Below are positions 1 to 11,629 of a stretch of DNA of 64,000 nt, piece by piece (position 1 is the stretch's first letter; every line of letters begins with the position of its first letter). The stretch is from Heliocidaris tuberculata. Taxonomy: Eukaryota; Echinodermata; Echinoidea; Camarodonta; Echinometridae. Where the stretch lies: positions 27,475,059 to 27,539,058 of the forward strand of contig CM046837.1 in the NCBI GenBank assembly GCA_025618425.1, given 5' to 3'. Under the pieces are notes generated by a model that had not been told where the DNA came from, ran no database searches, and saw nothing but the letters and a program-made list of their open reading frames with translations. Position numbers and translations under genes: made by a program.

Positions 1-421
1 ATTTCAGAGTTATATCATTTTTATTATTCCTGTGTAAAAAATACCATAGTAGCAATAACATATGAAAAGGGTTGCTCTTCCTGTGTATTCTAAAATGACT
101 AGCTGAATGTATGTGGAGTCCCATAATTATATTCATTGTGAGGGTACATTGCTCATTCATATCCTGTTTAAAAAGTAATATCCCATCTTTAATGTAAATG
201 CTAAGAGTATCTGGAGCTTGATTTCACAAATTTATTATTTTGAAATAAAGATTGATTATCATGTGACATTTCACTGCAATCACTGCTAAGCAATAGTCCA
301 CTAAAGTGATTTATTAAATTTTACACACATACCAAATAGAAATTTGGATTCAGTTGTAGGGATTTTTGGTAATGATTGAAACTTAACTTTACCTAATTTT
401 TGTTTTTATTTTTGTGTTTAG
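1..421 (+). other. RSPH3 intron, 5' partial
   Basis: AT-rich intron sequence leading to the TTTAG acceptor at 421. I see no repeat, exon or RNA gene in it. Confidence 0.7.
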
Positions 422-671
422 GAGAGGAGAATGAAGCAGCAGCGAGAGGTGCTGAAGAAAGAGAAAGAGACCGCAGAGAAGATAGCAGCTAGGGCTTTTG
501 CTCAGAGCTATCTTGCAGACCTGATACCTTCTGTGTTTGGTACACTCAATGATAATGGTTACTTCTATGATCCTGTGGAGAGGGATGTAGAACTTGGTTT
601 CATGCCCTGGATCATGGATGAGGTTGCTAAATGTATTGACAAGTCTGTTCTTGGAAGGACAGTACTAGATG
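422..671 (+). CDS. RSPH3: RSPH3 exon, first visible
   Basis: Acceptor TGTTTAG at 415-421, donor GTAAGT at 672. It encodes ERRMKQQREV through GRTVLD plus one base (phase 1) and contains the most conserved part of the family. The reading frame is open from the acceptor. Confidence 0.93.
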
Positions 672-2680
672 GTAAGTAAATCAGGGCCTCATGGAAGACC
701 ACCACTATTGGTCATAATGAGTCACCCTGTCTAAATATCAGAAATGAATAAATGAATATATAAATCTCTCTTGCTCATTCTTTTTGCTTGTTGTTATCCA
801 TCTTTACCCACATTTCCTTCTGCTGTATGCTGTCCATTCTGTATTTTGTCTGTTTTCTATTAAATTCTAGTGCTGCATCTTTTTTGCCCCTTTTTTAAAT
901 CTCCATCTTGTTCCTTGTAATATCACTCTCCTACCATGTTTCATTGGAAATCTTTGTATTTTAATCATTATTTTCCTCTTTGTATATCATTACATTATTT
1001 AAAACCATGTATTTTACATCCTGCTCATGCCCTTTTCTTTTCCAGGGGTGGTATTTTGAAAATTGTAACTTTTGTTGCATCTTCTTGAAACAATACCTCG
1101 CTAATATTGTTGTAAGTTGGTATTCTGAAAATTGTCTTAAGTAGATATTATCTCTCTAAGGACCGCCTTTATATTATCTTCGACACGCCCATTTTTTGAC
1201 ACTTTACCAATCAAGATGGATTTTATACAGGTAGGTTAACTGGGCTTTGCGCGTATATCAATTTTGGGCGTAGTTATTAAATTACGCGTTTTATAATGCG
1301 CCATGCGCTATTGGACTGCAATTAATTAACATAATGGCTCATCCTCTTCTGCTCGAACCAAGTCACATATTGATGTGAAATCATCAAATTCCATCTGTAA
1401 TTTCTTTAAAATGTCTTCTCTATGAGATCTTGAATCACACAGTCTCCATCTTGCTATTCAAGCATGTACTGTCTGATTCTGAGCTAGAAAAATTGCCGAG
1501 ATCATGAGATACAACAGCTAGAAGCTGTTGTAAGTTTTGTTGTAGTTACCGTGGAAGATAAGATACAACAAAAGATAAGATAATTTTCAGAATACCAATT
1601 ATATCATGTTATCTTCAGCGTGCATATGTAAATTAGGATCATGTGCAGAATGAACAAAGATACAACAAAAGTTACAACAATTTTCAGAATACCAATTTTA
1701 TCTTAAGTGTGGAGATACAATATTTGAAATAAAATAGTTTTCAGAATACTGATCCAGGTGTATCAATTTACATGTTGCAATCTTTTTCACAAGTATAGAA
1801 AATACTTATATGTAAATAATAAGAAAGAAAATATTACTTTTACATTATCTAGATTTGCTGAAAATTTCTGCATTATGCATTTTTCAGACTTGTGTGATCA
1901 GATATAACTTGATGGAGTGGAAAAAAGTACCAATTTTTATGGGAATAGAATTAACTTGCATTTGATTATGTGTTGCTGTTCTGAAGATTTTATTGTTTAT
2001 TTAAATAAATAAGTAAATTTTATTGCCATGTGCAGGTATTATCAGGGATGTAGTGAAGGAGAGAATGGCGGCCTATTTCAAACTTGAAGAATCGGGACAG
2101 AGTAATGTTGAATTGATCGCAGAGGCAGCTCAACAGATACTAGAGGAACAGATGCAGAGTGGCTTAGATGGACAGGAACCTGCTGGGGATGAGGTAAGCT
2201 CTTGAACTTACCTACTATCTGAAATGAACTTAGTCTTACATGGCTTCTGGTACATTTACCATCACTTAGAATATCTGATCAGTCCATATGCAAAACTTTA
2301 TTTAAAGCATGGTATGAAATATCTCTGTCTGTGCTACCCAGTACTGGAAATCACTCTGTTACTTGTATTATCTAATTTTGTGGATATTTATTTTTTCAGT
2401 GATCTGACATTTTCTTTGGGTGGGTAAAGTGTAATTGATCATGGAACAATTGTGACCGTAGCATTATTCATAAAATCATCTGTTGTTAAACAATGATATC
2501 ATCTACTTCGAGATAATAGTCATCTCATCTATTACCTTGGAAACTAAATAGTAATTTCATAAATTTTCTTATCAGGTCCAGCTGGAAGGTGGTGTTGAAG
2601 GAGAGAGCAGACCAGAAACAGCCCCTGAACCTGCTAATGAGGATGAGGGTGAGGAAGCTGAAGGAGATGAGGCAGAATGA
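422..2680 (+). CDS. RSPH3: Radial spoke head protein 3, C-terminal part (three exons, 5' partial)
   Basis: Exons 422-671, 2036-2193 and 2576-2680 join in frame to 170 codons plus TGA. Radial spoke protein 3 is the axonemal scaffold and A-kinase anchor of the radial spoke stalk in motile cilia. The visible part starts in a charged helix, then carries the conserved block AEKIAARAFAQSYLADLIP, the stretch YFYDPVERDVELGF and GRTVLDGIIRDVV, all typical of the RSP3 family C-terminal domain. It ends in a Glu/Asp-rich tail (NEDEGEEAEGDEAE). The upstream exons are outside the window: the first visible exon opens after a TTTAG acceptor and its ATG at 431 is internal. All junctions are GT-AG. No other family fits this block. 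Confidence 0.93.
1046..1758. mobile_element. Foldback element, GGGTGGTATTYTGA family, copy 1
   Basis: Lies in the RSPH3 intron between the first two visible exons. It opens with GGGTGGTATTTTGAAAATTG and closes with the inverted match TTTTCAGAATACTGATCC. Internal GATACAACAAAAG / CTTTTGTTGTATC words repeat in both orientations near each end. The core at about 1310-1540 is highly similar to 16300-16560, so this is a dispersed family of non-autonomous DNA elements. The family name is not known to me. Confidence 0.75.
2036..2193 (+). CDS. RSPH3: RSPH3 exon, middle
   Basis: Acceptor TGCAG at 2031-2035, donor GTAAGC at 2194. The split codon G|GT restores Gly before IIRDVVKERM. It encodes a helix and then a Gln/Glu-rich linker ending GQEPAGDE (phase 0). 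Confidence 0.92.
2576..2680 (+). CDS. RSPH3: RSPH3 terminal coding exon
   Basis: Acceptor ATCAG at 2571-2575. It encodes an acidic tail starting VQLEGGVEGESRPE and ends with TGA at 2678-2680. This low-complexity acidic end is the least conserved part of the family. Confidence 0.9.
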   Translation, partial: VQLEGGVEGESRPETAPEPANEDEGEEAEGDEAE

Positions 2681-3730
2681 AATATGCTGCACTGAAACCT
2701 ATTACATTGACTTCACAATACAGCACACTTTATCAACTTGACCCAATGTTTATAAGACTGTTAACAAAACATACATGTTTGAGCTTGCTGAAATGGCATT
2801 TATAGATAAACACTGAAGATGGGTATCTTCCTGCTAACAAAACATAAATTTGTACAGGCACAACATTGAAACGCATGTGAAGAGAGTTGATGTATAGTAT
2901 GAGGAAATATTTGTTCACAAGTAAAAAAAAAAAAAAAAAGAAGTCATGTGTGTTAGTATGCACTCACACTGAGAATGAATTGATTTTTATATTGGTCTTG
3001 AACCAAGAATGTTTGTGAAAGTTCCTTGATCCATCACTAGCATTGTAGGGAAGTTATCAGTGCAATTATAAAGGTACAACTTTTCCCATCCGGAGATTTC
3101 AGAAATGTCATTTCAATTTACAGGAATATTGGTGGAACTTTATAGAAGCACATTGTGAATGATACTTAGTTAAAACTTGAAAGTATTCATGTATATGATT
3201 ATTACCTGTAAATAAGAATGTATTTATGTTGCTGAAAAAAACAAAATGAGATTCATGTAAATCGTTCTAATGAATTGTTTATTCTGTATTGACTGCTGTC
3301 AAACCAGAAACATTTGCAACATGAAACTTCCACAAATTGTAAACGACAGCCATTTTCACAGCAAGAAACTTTCATGATTTGCAAAAAATTAGTGTTATGT
3401 CAATTATGATTCAATGATTTCGCGAATCTGAACCACTTGCAAAATTCACTAACATTTAAGGCACGCCAAAGTTTCTGGTTTTACAGTACCCAACGTTAGT
3501 ATATGAACTATAGTAACTGCTACTCTTCATTGAATTAATACTACATGTACAATTCAAAGTTTGACTTTGTTGTGTATGTTTCGAACAGTGTTCATCTTTG
3601 TGTAATGAAAATATCAGAAACCAAGTATAGTACTGTGTTTAGTTTGTATTTTTAATATTCAGAACACCCTTCACATTGTGTATATATATATAAAATGATC
3701 AGAAATAAACGATTGTATATTTACACATAA
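2681..3730 (+). other. RSPH3: Probable RSPH3 3'UTR
   Basis: About 1 kb of AT-rich sequence after the TGA with no recognised repeat except an A run near 2922-2938. A canonical AATAAA at 3704-3709 is followed by a T/G-rich stretch, so cleavage near 3720-3740 is plausible. The extent is inferred from the signal only. Confidence 0.5.
3704..3709 (+). terminator. Candidate polyadenylation signal for RSPH3
   Basis: AATAAA hexamer in sense orientation, about 1 kb after the RSPH3 stop, with a downstream GTTATTTGTTG-type U/GU-rich element. Similar hexamers occur by chance in AT-rich DNA. Confidence 0.45.
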
Positions 3731-3954
3731 GTTATTTGTTGTACAGAACTGGTTTTAACCCTCTGTGTGAGTAGTCTTCAAAGTCAGTTATAGTCAGTTA
3801 AAAAACAGAATATGACACACCCTATCAAGAAGAAATTATACAAGCAAAGAGTTACCAGACCAGCCTAACACCTTGATATTATCAGATGAATTAAACTGCA
3901 CACATGGATACAAACAAAAAATTTGAATGCAAATAGACGAGACAGACCAAGTGA

Positions 3955-3985
3955 TGAGAGAGACAGAGAGAGAGAGAGAGGTGGG
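3955..3985. repeat. GA-rich microsatellite
   Basis: Run of GAGAGACAGAGAGAGAGA type just upstream of the tandem 520-bp repeats. Confidence 0.8.
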
Positions 3986-4049
3986 GGTGGAAAGATTAAG
4001 AGAGAAAAGAGCAGAGAAAGATGTATATATATATATATGGGCAAGTCCA

Positions 4050-5140
4050 AATATATATATAATATTGAATGGCCTTGAGTGGGATACAAGGATATATCCC
4101 ACGAGCTATGAGCATATTTCACAAGTCGGCACGACGAGTGAAATATTTTCAAAGCGAGTACGATATATCCTTGTGTCCCACGAAAGAAAAGCCATTCAAT
4201 ATTATTATTATTAATTGTATGATACCTAGTTCCTCAATTTTCACCATCAGGCCTACATGTCCTTATGTTTTTGTAATGACTTTGACATAAAACACGGGTA
4301 GAAAAACATTTTTGTCCTTACATTACTTGCCCAAGCATTTTGCAAGAGCTGCGCGCATACATCCATTGTCTTGACCTTTGCGTATTTAAGTGCGTATTCA
4401 CTTTTTTACGCATCACGCGCACCCCAAACCATGAGATATGGAGATATATTGCAAGGCCATCCGGGTACTTTTACACATACCATGAGATATTCTTTTAAAA
4501 TTGCACGGTCATCCGGGTACTTTTGCGCAAACCATGAGATACGCCAATTTTTCTGGTCGCCTGAGAACCCTTCATACAAATAATATGTATTATGTTACAG
4601 ACTAAAGACAAGATCAAAGATTTGTATAATATTGAATGGCCTTGAGTGGGATACAAGGATATATCGCACGAGCTATGAGCATATTTCACAAGTTGGCACG
4701 ACGAGTGAAATATTTTCAAAGCGAGTATACGATATATCTTTGTGTCCCACAAAAGAAAAGCCATGCAATATTGTCATCAATTGTATGATACAGAGTTCAA
4801 TTTTCACCATTACATTTCTTTATGTTTTTGTAATGACTTCGACATAAAACACAGGTAGAAAAACATTTTTGTCCTTACATTACTTGCCCAAGCATTTTGC
4901 AAGAGCTGCGCGCATACATCCATTGTCTTAACCTTTGCGTATTTAAGCGCGTTTTCACATTTTTACGCGTCACACGCACCCCAAACCATGAGATATGGAG
5001 ATATATTGCATGGCCATCCGGTACTTTTACACATACCATGAGATATTGTTTTAAAATTGCACGGTCATCCGGGTACTTTTGCGCAAACCATGAGATACGC
5101 CAACTTTTCTGGTCGCCTGAAAACCCTTCATACAAATAAT
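4050..5140. repeat. Tandem pair of about 520-bp repeat units with an internal hairpin
   Basis: Units at about 4060-4583 and 4625-5140 are direct repeats separated by about 40 bp. Each begins AATATTGAATGGCCTTGAGT and ends in CTTCATACAAATAATA. Within each, GGGATACAAGGATATATC recurs inverted as GATATATCCTTGTGTCCC about 60 bp later, which folds the first 140 bp into a hairpin. Later each unit carries three copies of ACCATGAGATA spaced by the phrase CATCCGG(G)TACTTTT. No coding potential is evident. Confidence 0.8.
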
Positions 5141-5162
5141 AATTTTAAACACTGGATGATAG

Positions 5163-6394
5163 TACAGTGGAAACTCGGTATAAAGAGAACTGATATAACA
5201 GTATTCCTGATATAACAAGGTAATATTCTGGTTCCAACTCTTTATATTCTATTGTTTTAATGCCTCCGCCCACCGAAGGTGGTGCCGGAGGCATTATGTT
5301 TTCGGGTTGTCCGTCCGTCCCGCTTTCTTGTTCGACCGATAAGTCAAGAACCACGTGAGGTATGACCTTCAAACTTGGTGTTAGTATGTATCACCATAGG
5401 AAGACGATCTGATTAGATTTTGGGGTACGTAGTTCAAAGGTCAAGGTCACAGAGGCCAATTTTTCTGAAATTTCAGGTGTTGGGCTCGTTCTAGCGATAA
5501 CTCAAGAACCATTTGAGATATGAACTTCAAACTTAGTGCTAGTATGTATCACCATAGGAAGACGATCTGATTAGATTTTGGGGGACATAGGTCAAAGGTC
5601 AAGGTCACAGAGGCCAATTTCTGAAATTTCAGGTGTTAGTATTGTTCTCGCGATAACTCGAGAACCATTTGAGGTATGAACTTCAAACTTGGTGCAAGTA
5701 TGTATCACCATAGGAAGAGGATCTGATTAGATTTTGGGGTATGTAGGTCAAAGGTCACAGGTCAGTTTCTGTTAATGCAATATCTCAAGAACCATTTGAG
5801 GTATGAACTTTACACTTGGTACTAGTATGTATCAGCATAGAAAGACAATCCGGTTAGATTTTTGGATATGTAGGTCAAAGGTCAAAGGTCACAGAGGTCA
5901 ATTCTGAAATTGCAGGCTTTAGCCTTAACGTGATATCTCAAGAACCATTTGATCCATTAACTTTAAACTTGGAACTAGTATGCATCACCATAATGAGACG
6001 AACTGATTAGATTTCAGTTCACGTAGGTCAAAGGTGACAGGTCATAGAGGTCATTATACAGGTGTATGTGAAATTAATGTTTTTTTTACATTTGTTATCA
6101 CCATATCTCAACTATTTTGTATTCATGACTAGGAAGAGATAAAGTGATCAGACTTTTGGGTTATAAGGTGTAAGGTCAAATGTCAAAGAGGTCAATTAAC
6201 ATGTAATTAGAGGCTTTTTATTCTGGTTTTCACAAGATTTCAGGAACAGTTTGAGCCATCAACTGAATTAAGGCGGGGCATATAGGAGACGCAGTAGCAT
6301 TCATCTTGTTTTTACCTGATATAACGAGATTCCTGTTATAACAAGGTAATTTTGATGGTCCCAAGGACCTCGTTATACTAAGTATCCACTGTAT
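5163..6394. mobile_element. Short MITE (ACAGTGGAAAC family) split by a 1-kb insertion
   Basis: 5163-5258 plus 6314-6394 together match the uninterrupted copy at 20317-20483. Ends TACAGTGGAAACTC and TATCCACTGTA are inverted. The interior repeats TGATATAACAAGGTAAT-type words. The insertion is the nuclear-receptor-motif repeat at 5259-6313. Confidence 0.75.
5259..6313 (-). repeat. Nuclear-receptor-motif repeat (NRM), copy A
   Basis: A 1-kb dispersed repeat built of about 130-bp sub-units. Each has a phrase about AGGTCAAAGGTCA and then the words AACTTCAAACTTGGT and AGTATGTATCACCAT. One end is a stable hairpin with stems ATGCCTCCG / CGGAGGCAT, followed by a GTCCGTCC stretch. The other end reads GGAGACGCAGTAGCATTCAT. 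Perfect AGGTCAAAGGTCA copies lie at 5589, 5745, 5872 and 5879. This copy is inverted relative to those in IFT88. Confidence 0.8.
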
Positions 6395-6914
6395 AAGATG
6401 ACGGCCCTATACCCTAGCTTAGATCAGATGAAATAGCAAGAATATTGATGTCAGTTACATTGAAATATTCCATAAACATTGTAACATCTTGGTGATGTAC
6501 GATACACCAAATACCTTGGTCTAACCTACAATGTAAAGATAGAAAGAGGGAAAGGGGCTGGAGGGAGAGCAGGGCTTTAGCCAGGATTTTAAAATTGGGT
6601 GTCCAAATTAAAAAGCAGGGTGTCAAAAAAATTGGGTGAGCGCAGCGAGCCATTGAGGGGTCCAGGGGGCAGCACCCCCGGCGGGGGTCAAAGGGGGCAG
6701 CGCCCCCTTTCCGATGGAAATTTTTCAATATTCCGATCTAAAAAGACACAGTTTCCTTGCTTGTTTACTCCTAGCTTGCTGGAATTATCCCCTCAGTGTT
6801 TAAGGTAAAAACATGTTGAAATTACACATTCTGATGATTTGTTTTCCCTACATGAATGTAAGTTTTCATTATACATGTATTAATGTAATTATACTTTACC
6901 ACCAGTTAACACTG

Positions 6915-8000
6915 TAATAATAATAATAATAATAATAATTGGATTTATATAGCGCCTTTTCCAAAGGATACAAGGCGCTGTCACCTAAAGTCTATTCAAG
7001 TAAATTAAGAATTGTATAAGTAAGTTTTTAGATGTTTCTTGAAGATGTCAAGTGATGTGCTATTACGGAGAGATGCGGGGAGTCTGTTCCAAAGTTGTGG
7101 AGCAAGTGACTGAAAGGACTTGAAGCCAGCCTGTTTTCGGGATTTTGGAATGACATAGGAAGGAGCAGAGGTAGAACGAAGAGAATATGATGTTCTCTGT
7201 TGCTGAAAGAGTGAGGAGATGTATTGAGGAAGTGTGGTTGACAGTGATTTGTAAGTCTGAACCAGTATACGGTATTGTATTCTCTTAGAAACGGGAAGCC
7301 AGTGAAGTTCATTGAGTAATGGAGTGACATGGGACCATTTTGGTTTCTGACATATTAGACGAGCACACTTATTCTGAAGACGTTGAAGTCTGCCCAGGTC
7401 CTGTTTACTGATGACCCCAAGCAAACATCCACCATAGTCAAGCCTGGATAGCACAAGTGCTCTAACAACATTATGACAAGTGTCTTTATTTAAGTACCCC
7501 CTGATGCGATTGAGGTTGTAAATTTGCCAATTGAGGGTACGACACAAGTTTGTTACATGGTCAGACATTTTCATTTCCTTATCAAAGACAACACCCAGAT
7601 CCTTGATTGTTGAAGACATTGGGATGTCTAGATCATCAATAGAAAATGAAAGGTCATTGAACCGATTCAAGTCGGTGGATGATGCAGCAATGAAGAACTC
7701 AGTTTTACCGGAATTCAACTTCAATTTATTACTGACAAGCCATGATTGTATGTCTTCTAAGCACTTCGAGATACGGTAGTATGCGCAAGCTGCATCTCCA
7801 GGCTTGGTAGGATCAAAAATGGTAAACATCTGGATGTCATCAGCATACACATGGTATTGAACTGAATGCTGGCTGATGATGTTACCAATACACCTAATGT
7901 AATATGTAAATAACTGTGGCCCAACAATTGACCCTTGCGGTATCCCAAATTCCAACCTTTTGTCACTGGAGAATGATCCACTGACATGGACTCTACAAGT
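6915..8000 (-). mobile_element. 5'-truncated L2/CR1-like non-LTR retrotransposon
   Basis: Minus-strand reverse transcriptase C-terminal part plus a short 3' end with GGCGCTATATAAAT and an (ATT)n tail at 6917-6939, typical of L2-type elements. Homology to the reverse transcriptase stops near 8000, consistent with 5' truncation during insertion. It lies inside the hAT-like element. Confidence 0.85.
7005..7955 (-). pseudogene. Reverse transcriptase C-terminal fragment (L2/CR1-like)
   Basis: The frame is open for 316 codons from an internal Met and upstream to about 7998. It carries the RT motif FGIPQGSIVGPQLF, the catalytic box YHVYADDIQMF, the thumb region LGVVFDKEMKMSDHV, and the usual C-terminus LWNRLPASLRNSTSL ... 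FKKHLKTYLYN. The N-terminal endonuclease and RT fingers are missing, so it cannot be an active element even though this portion has no stop. That suggests a fairly recent insertion. It is mobile DNA, not a host gene. Confidence 0.88.
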
Positions 8001-9703
8001 TTATGTGCACCATTTGTTTATAACCTACAATTTTGATTTGTTGATGAGTATTTTATGTATTCATTATGCAGAAATGGTAAACTATCCTAGACTACAGACT
8101 TGATTATTTGATAGTGTGATTATTGAAGCCTGAAGGTTACAATATTTTTACCAATTCTGTAAACAACATATTATCTGCAAATTCTTCATAAATACTTTTA
8201 TTAAAAGGATTTATGAAGAATTTGCAGATGTAAATTAAGGCAGATGATAAATGATCAATCGGATACTGATGGATTAGTATAAAAAAAAAGTAAATATAAT
8301 TTATTTGCATAGATTTTTCTCATGTACAATATTAGGTTCTTTTCTTACACTTCAAGTTCTTATTCTTAACTTCTTATCAGTATTGAGCTAGTCAAAAACA
8401 TGTAAAACGAAATAATTCTAGACAGAATTAAAAAAAAAAAAAGATAAGTAAATGTGATTCTACACTCTTGGGTCTGTCAACCATCACTTTGATGATGATT
8501 TTTTTTTTTTTAGGGGCTCCTTTTTTTTTTGCCTTGGGGCTATTTTTTTAATTTTATGGGGCTATTTCTTATATTATTGGGGCTACCATTTTAATGGAAA
8601 GTGCAGATTGGTTATCAATTTGAGTTTTTTTGTGATATTGTGATTGCTGTTACATTGGTAGTAATCGTATTATCTCATCCACAGGTTTACTTTACGCCAT
8701 ACATGTATTGCCCAATTTAATTTGAAAACATAATTTTTTTTAAATTTTAAATTCACCCCCCCCCCCAATCAGAATTTTTTTTGTTCAAAATTTGCAGGAA
8801 TAAATCAGTAGGTCAATTTCACCCAAATTTACTGTTATTAGGCGTATTTACCGCGGAGATGTTTATTTTACGCGAAAAGGCGGGCTTGGTGTGTGTGTGT
8901 GTGTTTTTGTTTTGTTTTTCTCGCACATAATTAATACTCCTAAAGCCGCCTGGAGGTACATGTATGTACGTACATATACACTGTGAATGCGCACAGTTTC
9001 AGGCGATTTTTCTTTTCCAATTTGTTTTTCACGGATACCATTTCACTCGATGAGCATTGATCTCGCGCGCGATAAGTAAAAAACCCGTCATAAATCCACC
9101 GATTTCTTGAGTTTTAGCGCGTTTTTGGTGACTCTGTTCCTGACAACCCGACTTAAGCGCAGCGTGATTTTAAAAAATGGCACTAATTCCGTATTTTTGA
9201 GGCAAACTTTGGCTTTACAGATTGATTTTTTGAGGTGACTATGGACTTAATGTGGTAAGGAACAATTTCTCTGTGTGGTGGTGTATCTGGTCGTAGATCT
9301 AGCGATAGTCTCATTACAAGGATGATGATAATTTTTAGACCGCTCATTGTAACAGTGATAATGCGTTTCGGAAAGGAAATTTTCACAAAAGGTGTCGCGC
9401 AAAGACTAAGTAGCTACAGCCTAGACCCGTACGCACTGTATTTGTTTGCGGGAGCGTTTACGACTTCGACTTCGGCTGAGAAGCCGAGGATATAAATTAT
9501 CGTGAATACAAAACATCTTTACAAAAACTGAAAGGGCGTCCATCAAATGATTTTTAAAAGGCGTCTTGCAAGTATATCTTTAACTATTAAAAGGACGTCC
9601 ATCAAATGATTTTGATCAAGGCGTCTTGCAAATTTTGCTGGGCGTCTTCCAGAAGAAATAGGCGTCCAAAAGACGCCCAGACGCCTCGCTGGCTAAACCA
9701 CTG

Positions 9704-11290
9704 AGGGAGAGAGAGAGAGAAATGTAGTTTCCAATCTACATTACATGATAAGCTGTAAAAAAGGGTATTGGAATATATTTCAGAGGAGATGGGAATTCAA
9801 TAAATGGAGAGGAGAATAAAAGACAGGAATAGGATTATTGATAAATGGCCTCTTGCATAAAGAGCTGAAAGAGAGAAGCAAAGGGGAAATGTAGTCTGTT
9901 GCACCAGGTATATTGAGAGTTGCCTTGTACATGTATATGTGACAGTGAGAAAAAATTTAGCTTGTTACAGACTAGTTTGCAGGCACAAACCCTGGTCAAT
10001 CATAAGAGTATCTGCACTGTAAGACTACCATAGGCCATGTACTATAGCTGCTCCTGACATGACCAGTAGGTAGCTGGGTTAGGCTTCTCTCAAGACAATG
10101 ATTTTCTGACAAAGTGTCAAATTAGGGTCTGTGCTTGCAGACTAGTCACAGACAGGGATAACATTAATTTTCTTCAATTTCTTCACTATTGCTAATATTC
10201 AATGCATAAATGAAAGCCCACACTATACGATCGACTACGATCCGATTTTTGAAATAAATCGCAATAGCATTAAATATAGGCATTTTAACAAGTGAAAGTG
10301 ACCAGATTCAGGTTAAGAACAATAATATGAATACTCAACATAGGAATTTGATGCGACGTCAGCCTTATATCCGGAATAAGGGCCAAATAAGTTTCAAATT
10401 GTAGACAATCGCAGGACTGCTCTGACATCACTGATTCGGAGCCGATTTGGCCTTTCCTCCGACCAAAAGGTTCGTAATAGGCCATAATTTTGATTTTACT
10501 ATCTATGTAACTATTCAGAACCTTAAACATATCCTATCTAATGCTATAACATTTTCTTTCAAATCGGATCATAAACCGATCGTATAGTGTGAGGTGGGCT
10601 TAACAGGTTTAGTGATAGAGACAATATTCAATAATGACGACAGGATTATGAGTATCAAATCTTTATTTACATTCCGCTGATATGTTTTTATCATCACAAT
10701 ACATGTATAAATTACAATATCTTAACAAACCCAACAAAAAGGAGGAATGTTATGTTTGTTACATTGACAGGATCTTGGCCATTTCATTTGTAAAATGAAA
10801 ATAGTATTTAGACAAGTTCATAATTTAGGCCTACACCTTTAATGTGACTTGATAGTATGATGAAATTCACCTTCAAAAAGATTTTAAAATATTGGAATTG
10901 AAAATTCTTATCCAGAAATTTCTTTACTATGTTTTAATTACAAGAACTTTTTTTTCTCCCAAACTGCTTTTTACAGCTAGTATTTGTATAAATATCAATA
11001 TATTTCAAAAAAACTAACATCTAAAAAAGAAGAAGAAAAAAAAGTGATCAATTCTCCTTGAAAAGGGAAGTTGGTTTTATTAAAAGCAAAATAATGAGAG
11101 AAATAGATCAGTCAAAATTTTGATGACATCCAGTAACTAATAAGCTTTCTTATCCTTCATTGGACTTTCTTCAAACTTTCAGTGATCTGCTTCTCATTTT
11201 TATACAAGCTTTTGTTTCAGCAACTTGATGCCACAGTGGAGTTTCCCTTTAATGTAAGACTTACATGCATGTAATGCTTTGTTGGAGGGA
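9704..11290. other. Intergenic DNA between RSPH3 and IRAK1BP1
   Basis: AT-rich, no gene seen. It contains a GA tract directly after the hAT-like element, a MITE at 10212-10602 and a worn half-copy of the AAAGGGCAATCC repeat near 11100-11255. Confidence 0.6.
10212..10602. mobile_element. MITE with about 35-bp terminal inverted repeats
   Basis: The left end has AAGCCCAC, ACACTATACGATCG and CTACGATCCGATTT in order. The right end carries the same words inverted (AAATCGGATCATAAACCGAT, CGTATAGTGTGAGGTGGGCTT). The interior of about 300 bp has no coding potential. No certain target duplication was identified. Confidence 0.7.
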
Positions 11291-11298
11291 AATAGAAA

Positions 11299-11304
11299 TT
11301 TATT
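11299..11304 (-). terminator. Candidate polyadenylation signal for IRAK1BP1
   Basis: AATAAA on the - strand about 330 bp beyond the IRAK1BP1 stop. It is the nearest canonical hexamer in sense orientation I found; chance occurrence is possible. Confidence 0.35.
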
Positions 11305-11629
11305 TCATATTTTTTTTTAGATTCTTATGGTTTTCCTGGGAGACCCTCCCCCCTCCAGAAAAAACAACAACAAAAATTCATAAAACACATTTATACTTTA
11401 TGGCAGTCAATGAAGGGGTATACATACATACATACATGTACGTAGTTTGCCGGAATCTCGATCCTGAAGAAAGTGAAAGGTGTTTGCTTAGACCGAGACT
11501 GTATACCATCTGTAAGATGACACCTACCATACAGTCTTACTTGTGTTGACCATGCTGAAGTCCATCTACCCACAGAGTCCAGCACAGGGATAATAGTGTG
11601 CTGTTTCTTGTCCACTACATGAATCTCTG

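Larger units (their letters stand above)
6570..9703. mobile_element. hAT-like element, non-autonomous, with nested retrotransposon
   Basis: Flanked by a perfect 8-bp direct repeat AGGGAGAG (6562-6569 and 9704-9711). Terminal inverted repeats are CAGGGCTTTAGCCAG on the left and, reversed, CAGTGGTTTAGCCAG on the right. An 8-bp duplication with CAG(G/T)G ends is the hAT signature. Inside there is no recognisable hAT transposase. It holds GC-rich phrases of the GGGGGCAGCACCCCC type near 6650-6710, an L2-like fragment at 6915-8000, and AT-rich sequence with A, T and C runs at 8000-9460. The right end has three GGCGTCTTGCAA/GGCGTCC-type repeats. Confidence 0.78.

Noticed and set aside
3836..4847. 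Overlapping 70-95 codon frames on both strands
   Set aside because: They lie in the tandem hairpin repeat and GA tract; translation is low-complexity and unsupported.
7028..7987. Additional frames overlapping the L2-like reverse transcriptase
   Set aside because: Alternative frames of the same fragment with no domain of their own.
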